Shown here piece by piece: positions 37,335 through 49,272 of a stretch of 64,000 bases of DNA. Each line of letters begins with the position of its first letter. Position 1 is the stretch's first letter. A program made the position numbers and the translations under genes. This stretch comes from Panax quinquefolius (lineage: Eukaryota > Streptophyta > Magnoliopsida > Apiales > Araliaceae): positions 94,747,065 to 94,811,064 of the forward strand of contig CM035166.1 of the NCBI GenBank assembly GCA_020205615.1, read 5' to 3'. The notes under the pieces were generated by a model. It was not told where the DNA came from, searched no databases, and worked only from the letters and a program-made list of their open reading frames with translations.

Positions 37335-38020
37335 ATGTCCTTAATACTTTATCCTGCAATGGTTGCGCATAATGCCTCTGAGGAAGAGATTGCTACTTTT
37401 AGAAAGTGGCAAGATGATGCACAATTGGCTCAATGCATCATGCTCGCATCCATGAGTAACGAGCTTCAGCGTGAGCATGAAACTATGGATGCTCCTACTA
37501 TATTCCTGCACATCAAGTAGTTGATGGTGAGGAAAGTAGGACTAATAGATATCAAATATCTAAGGAGCTTTTCCGATCTAGAATGACTAATGACACTACA
37601 GTACAGACAAAAGTCCTTAACATAATCAATTTGATTGATCAATTAGGACAATGGGTTTTGTCATGGATGGAGAGTTGAGCTAAGATTTGATCTTGCACTC
37701 ACTCCCAGACTCCTTTTATAATTGTTGTGAATTTTTCATATGAACAAGCTAGATATCAGCCTCGCTGAGTTGCTTAACATGTTGAAAATGTTGAGAGTGA
37801 CTTTTCAACCAAGAAAGATCATGTCTTACTCGTAGGGGCCAAAAGATCTTCTGAAAAGAAGAACGATTCAAAGAAGGTAAATAGAAAGGCAAAAACAAAG
37901 GATAATAAGAACAAAACGTCACGGGATAGCAAGGAGTTTGCTTCCACCGCAATAAGCCCGACACCTTTGGAAAGAAAGCTGAGAAGCGTCTTGCAGAGGC
38001 TAACCAAAGAAGCTTAGTGA
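37335..38020 (+). pseudogene. Copia gag remnants
   Basis: A frame at 37,335-37,520 reads FRKWQDDAQLAQCIMLASMS and NELQREHETMDAP, the conserved start of plant copia Gag (UBN2-type). Out-of-frame pieces follow: a KELFRSRMT-like block near 37,560, LDISLAELLNMLKMLR near 37,750, and a Lys-rich stretch leading to a probable lost zinc knuckle near 37,940-38,000. None of it is translatable as a whole. Confidence 0.75.
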
Positions 38021-40196
38021 AGTTTCGGTTATAAATACAAATTTGTTCATGATTTAAAATAAATTTTTTACGTAAGTTAAGGTTCTACTTGGGTATTGGA
38101 TACCGAGCTTTGGTTATCATAAATATAGATTTATGAAGGACCAAATGTAGTAGAAAGCTAAACAAATATAAGTAAACCTATGTAAGGAAATGTAACAAAG
38201 GTTGCCATATTAGCCATAGAAACTTATAGTTTAGAAATGCCTACGGAAAATCTATTAAGTCAATAAGTTGTTATTGTATTCCAGCTTCTTGTTAAAAATA
38301 TTATTTCCATTTTATTGTTGGACAATGAAATCTTTGGTATTATAATTAAAAACAATTGTTGTTCTATTTATAATAATAATGTTTCGTATAGAATGAAAGA
38401 TTACTTAATGGATTTTGTATACTTGACTTACGTGAAAAATTATTTTGTAAATTGAACAAACTAGTATAAGAAAAGGAGATGATCATTCAAAGAGTTGAAT
38501 GTATGTATTTGTTGAAATACAAGTGTGAATTATTTGAAAGGTTCAAAGAATTGTAAGTGAAACAAATTGGCAAAGTATTAAGATTTTTGATTAGATCAAG
38601 GAATAAATACTTGTGCAATAAGTTTCTAGATCATCTCAAATGGTTTTTCTCATAATGGACACCTCATGATACGTAATAATTGATTGATGTATCCGAAAGG
38701 AAAAATCATACCTTGTTGAACATGGTATGCGGTCCAAAATGATTTTACTGACATTCCAAAGATCCTTCAGGATCATGCCTAGAAATGGCACGCATATCTA
38801 CGAAAAGGTAACCTCAAAATCCTACCCCAAGACTCCATAAAAGTTATGGATAGGGAGGATTCCTAATCTTAAGTATGTTAAGATAGGGGTTGTCCAACTT
38901 ATGTGAAAAGGTTTCAAAGGATAAGCTTGGGGACAAGATTTGACATGTACAGATTTGTGGGACATCCTAAAGTAAGTTTAGGGTATATGTTCTATAATTC
39001 TACTTAGCAAAAGGTGTTTGTTACGAAACACGCCTTCTAAGATAAAGGTGTTTATCATTAAAAGGGGCTAGTGGGAGGATAATAGATCTTGAAGAGTTCA
39101 AGAACCACAAAATACTATAAGTCAAATAAGAGGAACTCAGTAGATAGCCCTATTAAACCCCAATTGAATCGTAAATCGGAATAGTACCAAAGATACCTAG
39201 GAGGTATGGATTCATCATGGATGATGATGATGAGGTACACATCATGAAGATGATGATCCAGAGTTACATTCGATGAGGTAAGACTTCTAGTGTGTACAAA
39301 AGGGTCGATTAGAGGGCGTCGTGAAATTTCTAGTATTATATGTTGATATACTACGGATGAGGAATAACATACCAATGCTACAATCAAGAAAGATAAAGTT
39401 GTCTAAACATTCCTCCATGAATGATTTGGAAGAGTATCTTAATTGGGGATATAAATCATATAGATAGATTTAAGAGGATGCTCGACTTAACCTAAGGAAC
39501 ATATATTCATTTGATGCTAAAGTCGCTTTAGCATGGCAAACTCCAAGAGATGTCTCATGTCGATGAGCTATGGAGTGTATCTCTTTAATAGTCCCCACAA
39601 ACTCCTCGAAAAGAGAGGTTGCATGGTGACAATCATGTATGCAATGAAATGTACGAGACCGATGTTGATCGACCATATTATGGAGAAGTTCACTATGAGT
39701 CGTTGAAAAACATCTTAAAGTGCTTAACCCAAGCACTAAGGATGTGATCATATTTATGGTGGGTCTAAATTAAAACTAGAGGGCTTAACAGACTCAAGTT
39801 TTTCAGACAGACCAAGATGACAGAAAATCCACTTTAAGATAAAGCGTTATCTTGAATAGTGGTGTAGTGAATTTGAAAGGTTCCAAATAGCAAAAGGTTG
39901 CTGGTTTAATGATAAAGACAAAGTATATAGCTATAAATGAAGCCTGCAAGTTGATTGTTTGATGATAAGTTTCATTACGGAACTAGGAATAGTTCCTAAG
40001 TCTCATCTTGGATCTAAACATATGTTGTAGCACTTTCATTTGATTATAGGAATAATTGAAAGATGGGAAATCACTATAGAGATAGTGAACTCTCAAAAAC
40101 AACATTACATATCCATTAACTAAAGCTTATCCAACAGTAGGATAATCGTCACTTAGAGAAGAAGAGTATGAGATACCATGACGATTGACTTTAGTG
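38021..40196 (+). pseudogene. Copia pol remnants (integrase to RNase H)
   Basis: Scattered pieces remain on the plus strand. They are RFKRMLDLT near 39,470 (end of RT), a TIMYAMKCTRP-like block near 39,630, an ILKCLT..KDVIIFMVG region near 39,705, FQTDQDDRKST near 39,800, and an IAINEACK block near 39,935 (RNase H). Earlier sequence (38,400-39,060) should be integrase but is too decayed to read. The minus-strand frames here have no family resemblance. Confidence 0.7.
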
Positions 40197-40208
40197 CAAG
40201 TGGGAGAT
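40197..40208 (+). other. Copia polypurine tract
   Basis: aagtgggagat lies directly before the 3' LTR start tgaaag; this phrase is typical of plant copia elements. Confidence 0.8.
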
Positions 40209-41620
40209 TGAAAGTAGTATGCACACAAGCCAATCATGTTTGATGATAAAGCATATACTTTGTAACAATCTTATTCATTTATTAATAAAAAGTATTAATT
40301 TATTAAAGGCTTTTAATTATCTACATGATGATGTTTTATAATATGTGATAAACCCATAGTTTTAAGCAATGCTTTTAGAATAATGATGATGATCATTCTA
40401 ATGAGATCTAAATTCTTAGAAAGCTTAAAACTAAAATAGTTCCCAATCATTGGATTACTAAATTGGGGATTAGTGAATCCGGATAGATTGGTACATACGT
40501 TGTTTTTCTCATTGGATGAGGATGATTGATCTCATGATCATTTGTGTGGAGACACTAAAACAAGTATGTAGGTGCTTATTAGAGAATAAGTTCATTTGAA
40601 CGTGGCTCGCTAAGGAATACCTAATGGAGTTTTACTTGCCGTCAATAGAATTTCTGTAGTGATAGTAGTACAAGTGATCCTTGGACTTGAGATCATCATA
40701 GTATCTTGTGTATGATGAGTTATACTTTGACTTATTCCTTAAGACCCTTAGGGTATATCAAAGGGTATGCTTGGGTATAACAAGTTGTACATGGAGATAA
40801 TATATGATCAATAAAGAATCTACCACTTCTAATTAAAGAAGAGAAATGTCCTATGTGATTCGATAAATGACAACCCAAAGAGTCCTTGGCGGCGAAATGA
40901 AATTAGAAAGGAGTTTATAATTTGCATTATTTGGAGTTGTGCATTTAAGAGTCGAAATACATATAATTAAATAAAATAAGACTTGACGATAATTCCATGT
41001 CTTATATTTAATTGGGACATTGTATGGTGGAAGGATTGAATTGTCTGATAACTATTTACTCAAAGGTTCTTTTATGATTAATGTTGAAATCTATATTATC
41101 TGGAAAGTCGTTGATCGCTAGGGAGGCTTATCCCTATTGTAGAATAAATATTATTTATTTAAATAAATTAATTGTTTAATTTATTTATTTAAATAAGATT
41201 AGAATTGTTCTAATTGATTTATTCACAACCTATTTAATATGGAGAACCTAAAGGGTCACACCATAAAAGGAAGAATAATTATTTAAGAAGTTAATGACAT
41301 AATCGTAATAATATGTTATGTATATTTAATTTAATCTATGGTGATAGAATAAATTAAATAGCTTAATATTTATTATTTAATATTTTAGAAATATTAAATA
41401 TAAATTAATAAGAGGAGTCTTATTAATATTATTACAATTATTATTATTATTATTTTAATTTCTAAAAGAGTTTAGGAATTAATTTAATATAAGTACTCTC
41501 ATTTATTCCTAATTGGATTAGGAAGGAAAATTAGTTAAAGGAGTTTAATTAATTATCCCTAATAAGATTAGGGAGCTTAATTAATTAAAAGAATTTAATT
41601 AATTAAATAAAACCCAATTC
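40209..41620 (+). repeat. Copia 3' LTR, truncated
   Basis: It matches the 5' LTR base for base with scattered indels up to about 41,600. There it passes into the gypsy-type LTR (tttaaaaatatcgattttc). About 0.45 kb of its 3' end is missing. Confidence 0.88.
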
Positions 41621-42493
41621 TCACTTTAAAAATATCGATTTTCGACAATTGTCACTTTAAAGAAAAGATAAAATATCGATTTTCGACAATTGTCACTTTA
41701 AAAATGTTCTCCATCTATATCCACATAAAATGAATATTTTTCTCATCATATAAATCAATAATTTAATTATTCACAAATAATATTACAGAATCACAATATT
41801 GACAACCGCACGGTTCTGGGAAAGAGGGGCTTTCAATAAAAATTTCTTCTTCTTGGCGCGCAATTAGGTGACTAAACCTCTCCTTAGAGCGTAACTTTCT
41901 AGACATTGCCAATAATGTTATCTAATAATATTATTCGAGATAATATGAATTATTGCTTCGATAATGGAAAATACCGTAGTAGTGACAATTATTAAAACAA
42001 CGAAGTAATATAAAATATCAACGCAACAATTATTGAATCAATAAAATATCAACGATAATTCTTGTAACAATTATTGAGTAGTGCCTTCTTACGTAAGAAT
42101 CAATAATTGGTGCAATACCGTAATCTTCTTTGTCAACAACAACGCGTATTCTTGTATTTTAACCACCGGGTATTCCAACAAGTGTTAATTGATAATAACT
42201 ACTGTAGATTATTTATAAAAACTCCTTTTATCGTTTCTTCTTCCGATAGCTTATTAAGTTATGGGACCCACAAAGGTCATACTAATCGTGTATGAATATT
42301 CCCAAGCGGAAGAATATTTCACGACTCAAACGAATATTCCCCACAACAATGAGTATTTTATAACCACTTGCTTATTTTGAAAAAATTCATATATCACCCT
42401 TTAACTTTAACTTTTTATCAATTTAACCATTTCTTTGAATTGTAATTATAAGAAAAATTGAATACTTTTATTTCATAAAATTCGGGGTCTTAC
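41621..42493 (-). repeat. Remainder of the upstream LTR of the nested element
   Basis: It is nearly the same as 32,720-33,536, including the final tgtaagacccc on the minus strand. A 45-bp phrase (aaaatatcgattttcgacaa) is doubled at its left edge, at the breakpoint with the copia LTR. Confidence 0.85.
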
Positions 42494-42980
42494 GAATACA
42501 AAGTTCGGTTGGAGCAAAGAATGTGAGAAGAGTTTTCAAGAACTCAAGAGAGACTCATTTCAAGACTGCTCGACAATACCATCTCGCTCGGAGGGATTTG
42601 TCATCTGATGATGATGCTTGAACAAAGGGTTGGGATGTGTTCTCATACAACATGGAAAAGTCATAGCCTATGCCTCAAGACAACTCAAAGAATATGAGAG
42701 GAATTATCTTACTCACGATCTAGAGTTAGCAGCTGTTGTCTTCGCACTTAAAATTTGGAGGCATTACTTGTATGGGGAGAAAGTGGAGATCTTTACGGAT
42801 CATATAAGCCTCAAATATTTCTTCACTCAAAAGGAACTCAACATGCGACAACGACGTTGGCTTGAACTGTTGAAAGATTATGATCATACCATCCAATACC
42901 ATCCTGAAAAAGCGAACGTGGTAGCTAACGCATTGAGTAGAAGATCATATGCAAGTACGAGTGCGATATTGTCAACGTAA
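42494..42980 (+). pseudogene. Gypsy-1 RT end and RNase H
   Basis: Resumes the pol gene after the insertion: KFGWSKECEKSFQELK (RT connection). Then RNase H in one open frame, with [51 protein letters not shown] and [11 protein letters not shown] short loss lies between the two (42,560-42,615), where the domain's first Asp would be. Confidence 0.88.
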
Positions 42981-42989
42981 AGGCCCATT

Positions 42990-43535
42990 TTGTGTGACTT
43001 GCAAAGGATGGAGATAGAGTTAAAAACTTCAGGGACCCATGTTATGATGGCAAATATACGAGTAGAACCGACTTTAATTGATAAAGTTAAAGCTGCTCAA
43101 GCTACAAACCCGGAGCTGATGCGTATGAGGAAGAAAGTCTGCAAGGTGGTGCTATCTGGGGAAGCAAGAATCAATGAAGAAGGAATACTTCGAGTCAACT
43201 CCAGACTTTGTGTTCCTAACGACCCTGATTTAAAGTATAAAATCATGATGGAGACACACAACACACCATTTGCAATCCATCTTGGGAGTACCAAAATGTA
43301 TCATGATCTTCAACATACATTTTGGTGGAGCAATATGAAGAGAGAGATAGCGGAGTTTATCTCAAGGTGTTTAACTTGTCAACGAGTCAAGGCGGAGCAT
43401 CAAGTACCAAAAGGTCCATTGCAACCAGTTGAAATTCCAGAATGGAAGTGGGAGCACATTACCATGGATTTCGTTACTGGTCTTCCCAAGGTTTCTCAAA
43501 GCATAGATGCAATTTGGGTCATTGTTAACGTATGA
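42990..43535 (+). pseudogene. Gypsy-1 integrase, N-terminal part
   Basis: An HHCC zinc-binding domain is intact (HLGSTKMYHDLQHTFWW ... CLTCQRVKAEHQ). The first part of the catalytic core follows (WEHITMDFVTGLP, DAIWVIV). Sequence then jumps within a few bases to the chromodomain-proximal end, so most of the catalytic core, including the second Asp and the Glu of the D,D-35-E triad, is deleted. Confidence 0.88.
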
Positions 43536-43726
43536 AGAGTTACCTGTTAAAATCTTAGATAAGAAGGATCATGTTCTACGCTCCAAGGTTATACCTCAAG
43601 TCAAAGTTTTGTGGAGAAACCACGATGTGGAGGAAATGACTTGGGAGTTAGAATCTGAGATGAAGTCAAGGTATCCTCATCTCTTCGACATACCAGGTAT
43701 GCACCCTAATTTCGAGGATAAAAATT
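43536..43726 (+). pseudogene. Gypsy-1 integrase C-terminus / chromodomain-like end
   Basis: YEELPVKILDKKDHVLRSK, then IPQVKVLWRNHDVEEMTWE and LESEMKSRYPHLF. This is the usual chromovirus ending, thought to steer integration to chromatin. It joins the integrase N-terminal part without the catalytic core. Confidence 0.8.
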
Positions 43727-43742
43727 CAAAAGAAGGGGAGGT
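43727..43742 (+). other. Gypsy-1 polypurine tract
   Basis: aaaagaaggggaggt lies directly before the 3' LTR start tgtaag. Confidence 0.8.
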
Positions 43743-46700
43743 TGTAAGACCCCAACTTTTATGAATAAAGAATAATTTTCTCGAATTATATTTTTGAATA
43801 TTATGGTATTGATTTGATATAATGTTATAGTTGTGGGTAATATTTATAAATTTTGCAAAGTACGCAAGTTGTTATATAATATTCGATTGGTCGGGGAATA
43901 TTCGTTTTAACAAAAATATTCGTACAATGGCACAATCATTGGTGGACCCCACAACGGAATTATTGTCAGATTGAGAAAACGACAAAAATACTTTATGAAA
44001 ATAACGGCAGAGGTGTTACCGTTAAAACTGTTGAACTACCCGATAGTAAAGTAAAGAATGCGATGTCTGGCGTGGTTGCTTGCGAAAGACACGGTATTGA
44101 TTATTGATGTTTACGTGAGAAGTCACTCACCTATACTTAATTATTGCTATAGTAATTCTTTGCATCATATTTCTCGTATTATTGATTCAATTATTATTAC
44201 AAGATATCATCGCATTATATGATATATTATTAAATCAATAATTGAGATGACAAAGTTATTCATATTATTATTTGCAATATTAATGATGTCTGTAAGTTCA
44301 TCGAGGAGAGGTTTGGTCACCTAATTGCGCGCCAATAAGGAGAAATCCTTATCGGAAAGCCCCCTCTTTCCTGGGAACGACCTGGTTGTTAAATATTGTG
44401 AATTATAATATTAATGATGAATGTTATTAAAATTGAAGTTGTGTTCGGAGTTGAATTTGGAGACGCGGACGTGATATTTGAGTCCGGAACGATGAAATTA
44501 GTAAAAATAGTTTATAAACACAAAATTTTTCGGGATTCATTATTTGGTCAAAAAGTCAACAGTTGACTTTTTCGGGAAAAGTTAAACTTCAAAATTTCAA
44601 AATTTATATTGTTGATAAAAATAGTTTCATTATGTTGGAATTATTTGTGTTAGTGAAAATCGACATCTAGTCCGATGACAATTGATGTTTGGGGGTTATA
44701 TTGATAAATTGGGTAATTTATCGGATAAATGAGCAAGTAATTGCTACTAATTCACATGCTTATATAACTATTTGTTCACATGTGTGTACTATTGAATCAC
44801 ATTCTTGTACTATTAGGGGAGTTGGTGCAAAATTGATAATACTTGCATGACTAAGTTAAAAATGGAGGTATAGATGGAGGTACTATACTGTAATTATTTT
44901 TATCACATGATTAGAACTATTGAGTCACATGATTTACTATTTATTCACATTATTTACTATTAGGGGAGTTGGTGCAAGTTTGATAATACTTGCAGGACTA
45001 AATTAAAAATGAAGAAAAAGAGGAAGGTATTGTACTGTAATATTTTGAGCCCCAAAACGTGCAATTATCGAAACTATATTTTTCTATAAATAGAAGCTCA
45101 TTCTTCTTCATTTCTCACCAATTCACTAAAGCTATAGAGCATTTATTATAGAGAGAAATTATAGAGAAAAGCTATAGAGAATAAATCTATAGAGAAAAAG
45201 AAGAAGAGAGGTCTACTACCTCACTACTCCTATATCCAGTTTCTTTCAAAGGTAAGGGATATTATTTACTGTACCCGTAAGGGGTATTATTTCTTTTGTA
45301 TTCATGAAGAGAACTTCTGTTATTCTATTCTTTATTATTATATTGGAATAACCTGTATACGCGGACTACCTTATACTTGGTGAAATTCTTCTGTTATTCC
45401 ATTCTTTATTATTCTGTTGTAATATTCTGTCTGTGTGTTTTACACCGGACCTGGTTCCGTCTTTATTATTCTGTCTTTATTAATATTACATTTGAATATC
45501 CTCATGCGTGTGTTTTACACCTGACACGGTTCTATCTTTATTATTCTATTGGATATCCTCACATGCATGTGTTTTACAATCGGACCTGGTTCCGCTCTTT
45601 ATTATTACATCTTTATTATTCTGCTGAATATCCTATCTCAGACGCTTTTACGGACCGGTTCCGTTATTATTATTCATTTGAATAACTCGCTGCATGCGGC
45701 AATCTACCGCATGCATGGTGATTTCTTTTGTTATTCCATTTTTTATTATACTCAATTGGTTAAAGTTTTGACTTCTATACTTGTCATGAAATATTATTTT
45801 ATTTGGTATTTTCTGTTACGAGTTACTATTCACGAGATACTATTCACCCGATTACTATTCACTCTAGTATTATTCACTCGGGTATTTGGGGCACTTTTTA
45901 TGCCGTAATACTATTCATGGGTTACTATTCACCGAAATTACTATTCACCCGAATATTAGTCACTCGGGTATTTGGAGTACTTTTTATGTTAGAGTACTAT
46001 TCACGAGGTACAATTCTCAAAGTACTATTCACGACGAAAAATTGATTCTTTTCTGTCCTAATTATTTTCGGTGCATGAATATTATTCTTGAATTTTACTC
46101 TACAAAGAAGTATCATGTTGACAATTTGTACGTTATTAGTTCTTGGTTAAATTAATTTTTGAACTTGTTTTATTGAATTCTTATATCATTGTCATCATCC
46201 TCATGTTTATATTATGTTGAAAGTCATCTGTGGCTGTAGGTGCATAGATTGGACTTGGTATGATTATGACAAGGATTATTCGATTAAATCATGGTAGTAA
46301 TGTTACAAATGATGTGGTAAAAGTCCTCATTGGCCCGTAGTGCATTGATGGACGAGTTTTTGGTATGATTATGGCTATGGATTCTCTTTGGTAGTAGTGC
46401 AAAGATGAATTGTTTTATGGCATGATCGGACCGATTGATGAAAACATGATTATCTTTAAGCAGTAGTGCATGGATAATTAATGGTCGTGATACTTAAAGA
46501 ATATCCTTGGTAGTAGTGCGGGGTGATTCGATGATGTGGATTATTTATTAAAATTTGAGTCCCAAATGATAAAAGTGATGAAAACCTTTTAAATCATAGA
46601 AGATAGTAGATTTTATTCCTACTTGACTCTTCTAATGGATTGCTTGTTCATTGTAGTTAAACTTGATAGTTATTATATTTTATCGGTTTAACACTATTGA

Positions 46701-46925
46701 AAGCTAACGATAAATTATTCTGCATTATCTAAGTCATAATATTTCTTACTGGGCTAGTTGAGCTCACCCTTTCTTTCACTGTTCTCTTCAAGAAATGAGA
46801 ATGTAGCTGGGACTAGTCGAGGAATAGAGTGATGGTCCTAGATGGTGCATTAGTAGTCCTCAATAGTGTGACAATAAATGTAATGAGGACTCCTTTTGAG
46901 TTTGTATACTCTCTAGTAGACAATA
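43743..46925 (+). repeat. Gypsy-1 3' LTR, cut short
   Basis: It starts like the 5' LTR and follows it closely to about 44,420. It then has an extra 0.65 kb (44,420-45,060) and again runs parallel, with tandem modules at 45,310-45,735, 45,825-46,035 and 46,225-46,520. It stops at caatat (46,925), about 0.1 kb before the expected LTR end, against an inverted LTR. Confidence 0.85.
45085..45092 (+). promoter_or_regulatory. TATA box of the Gypsy-1 3' LTR
   Basis: tataaata in the context ctataaatagaagctcattc, the same as in the 5' LTR. Confidence 0.7.
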
Positions 46926-49272
46926 TGTGACGCCCCCAAAACAGGTATACAACACCCATTCTGAGTCGTCAAAGTACATGGTACAAAAACAACTACAACT
47001 TTATTAATACAACATAAAAACTGTGAGTTTAAATACAAATATTGTCATCTAGACAATATCCACACTCAAATAAGTCCTCATTTCAATTATTGATACATTA
47101 TTTTACAAAAATGGTGAGGACTACTAAAACGACTTCTAGAACCATCATTCCACACCCCGACTAGTACTCGCTACATTCTCGCCTCTTGAGAAGAAAAAAG
47201 GAACAACAAGGAAAAGGGTGAGCTCAACTAGCCCAATAAAGAATATTATGACTAAGATAATATAAAACAAATTATCGTTAGTCTTCAACAGGGAAAAATC
47301 TAATAGAATACAATAGACAACAAGTTTTAAATCAATCTTATGATGGAAATAATAATTCATTAGAAGAGTTAAGTAGAGAATGCAAACTACTATCTTCTAT
47401 ATATGAATTTAAAAGTTCATCGCTCATCTTTTATCCTGTAACATTAATCAATATATATCTCGAATCAAATATTCATCTTTTACTACACAGGCCAAAGATA
47501 TTCATCGATTGATCATGTTCATCTAAACACTGCTCATCTTTGCACTACAGCCAAAGATATTCATCGTAAATCATTCATCTTTTGCACTACTGTGCCAAAG
47601 ATATTCAATAATATCATCATTTAGGACCGAGGATGATGAAAATATTTTAAAGAAAACGAATCCAAAGAAACAAAAGAACAAATATTAAGGATTCGTACTT
47701 TAAACAATCCAAGTTCAAAATACTTCATAAATAACCAGAGTGGATAAAAATTCAAGAATGAAGACTAAAACATAGATCCAATCAAAGATAGGAATCATAA
47801 CAGATAATCTTGGACACGAAAAAGAAAATTTAATTTTTACGTGAATAGTGTCGATTCGTAAATAGTGCTATATATCGTGAATAGTCTTGATATCGTGAAT
47901 AATAACTTAGACCTCAAAAGATAGAAATTTCACAAAAAAAACATCATCACGCTTAAGTGAATAGTACTCGTGAATAAGACTCGTGAATAGTAACTCATGA
48001 ATAGTAACTCGTGAATAAGTACTCATGAATAGTAACCCCGACATGAAAAAGTTCCAAATTTGATAAAATTTCCAACCAATATTTCAAAGATAATGATATT
48101 GAAGAAATAATATCATTTGAGAAGAAAATAACATCCCTTACCTCAAAAAGGATAAGTACTTACATTGAATCTTTTGAATATAGTCTTTGAAAGAACTTGC
48201 ATTAGTATAGCAATACTCAAAGTACTAAAATACTCACAAAATACCTCGATATTATAGAGAGAGAGAGAAATCTTTAGTTTACGTGTGATTTTCAATTCTA
48301 ACCTAAGCACCCTATTTATAGGAAAATGCTTAGAAAACCGAAGCAGAAAATTTAATATAATATTAATATATTATATATAAATTCCTACGCACACATTTTA
48401 AGATCTGAACTCAGCCATCTTGCACATGCTAATGATGCCAACCAAGTATAAAAAACGTTTTTATTATTTAAAATAATTAAAACTTCCAAAAATCAATTAT
48501 TAAGGAATTTCAGAACTTCAATAATTCATAATAAATAGCCATTTTATCAGAAAATTTGAATCTCGCGTCTTTCTATAGGAAATTTAATTCTCTACAACTT
48601 TGCAGAAGAAAGTTTTTCCAAATTCCAAACAGAAATTGACCGAAATCCACATACGGACGATTTTACAAGCTATAATCAAATTTCAGTCAAGAAATGGGTC
48701 CACCAACATGTTTAACATGTTTTAAACAACTTTTGCAACAAAAATACTCTTCCTCCTCATATACTCATATATCCCACATTCATTATAAAAATATCATCGT
48801 TATTATATTAAAATATTATTTTATCAGAAAAGATAAAATATCAATTTTTTTTAACAATTGTCACTTAAAAATTTTCTCCATCTATAACCACATAAAATCA
48901 ATATTTTCCTTATCATATAAATTAATAATTAATTATTCACAAATAATATTACAGAATCACAAGATCGCAACCGTGTGACCCTAGTCCCGAAAGAGGGGGC
49001 TTTCAAAGAAGAATTTCTCCTTCTTGGCCTTGATTATTAGGTGACCAAACCTCTCCTTAGACATAACTTTCTAGACATTGCCAATAATGTTTTAATAATA
49101 TTATTCAGATAATATGAATTATTGCTTGATAATGGAAAATCTTTAGTAACAATTATTGAAACAACAAGTAATATAAAATATCAACGCAAAGAATTATTGA
49201 ATCAATAATATAAAATACTTTGAATAAAGACTTCATCAGTAATAATTATTGAGTAGTGCCTTCTTACGTAAG
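46926..49272 (-). repeat. Inverted Gypsy-1-family LTR, truncated by organelle-like DNA
   Basis: It opens tgtgacgcccccaaaacagg and follows the minus-strand LTR of 30,250-33,536 module by module: gagtcgtcaaagtacatggt, the ccaaagatattcatc array near 47,480-47,610, the gtgaatagtaactc array near 47,835-48,035, and a TATA box at 48,313-48,320. It stops at cttacgtaag (49,263-49,272). The other copies continue there with aatcaataattggtgcaat, so about 0.4 kb of the LTR is missing. Confidence 0.88.

Larger units (their letters stand above)
34665..41620 (+). mobile_element. Ty1/copia LTR retrotransposon nested in an LTR
   Basis: It has a 5' LTR (34,665-36,527), a primer site, degraded gag and pol, a polypurine tract and a truncated 3' LTR (40,209 to about 41,620). 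The LTRs are very alike where both exist but differ by many small indels. The interior is riddled with stops and deletions. No target duplication can be tested because the right end is deleted. Confidence 0.9.
30250..42493 (-). mobile_element. Nested minus-strand LTR element with tiny internal region (LARD-like)
   Basis: It sits in the RT/RNase H joint of Gypsy-1. The target bases gatac (30,245-30,249) recur as gaatac at 42,494-42,499, and the host reading resumes KFGWSKECEKSFQELK. The downstream LTR is 30,250-33,536. The internal part is only 33,537-34,645, with a polypurine tract at one end and a primer site at the other. The upstream LTR is broken by a copia insertion (34,665 to about 41,620). 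The LTRs are clearly related to those of Gypsy-1, so this looks like a non-autonomous partner of the same family. Confidence 0.85.
24794..46925 (+). mobile_element. Gypsy-1: Ty3/gypsy LTR retrotransposon split by nested insertions
   Basis: Both LTRs start tgtaagaccccaactttta (24,794 and 43,743). The parts in order are 5' LTR, degraded primer site, gag, protease, RT, [12.2-kb insertion 30,250-42,493], RNase H, integrase start, chromodomain-like end, polypurine tract and 3' LTR. The gag-protease-RT-RH-IN order and the Y.E.PV.IL / VKVLWRNH...MTWELE ending are those of plant chromoviruses (Tekay/Del type is likely). The element is dead: stops in gag, frameshifts in RT, the integrase core deleted, and the 3' LTR cut short at 46,925. 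Confidence 0.9.

Noticed and set aside
39115..39751. Two minus-strand frames of 90 and 93 codons
   Set aside because: Antisense to decayed copia pol, which is readable on the plus strand.
45377..46155. Several overlapping plus-strand frames rich in Tyr, Ser and Ile
   Set aside because: They follow the tandem modules of the Gypsy-1 3' LTR; no domain and no codon bias of a gene.
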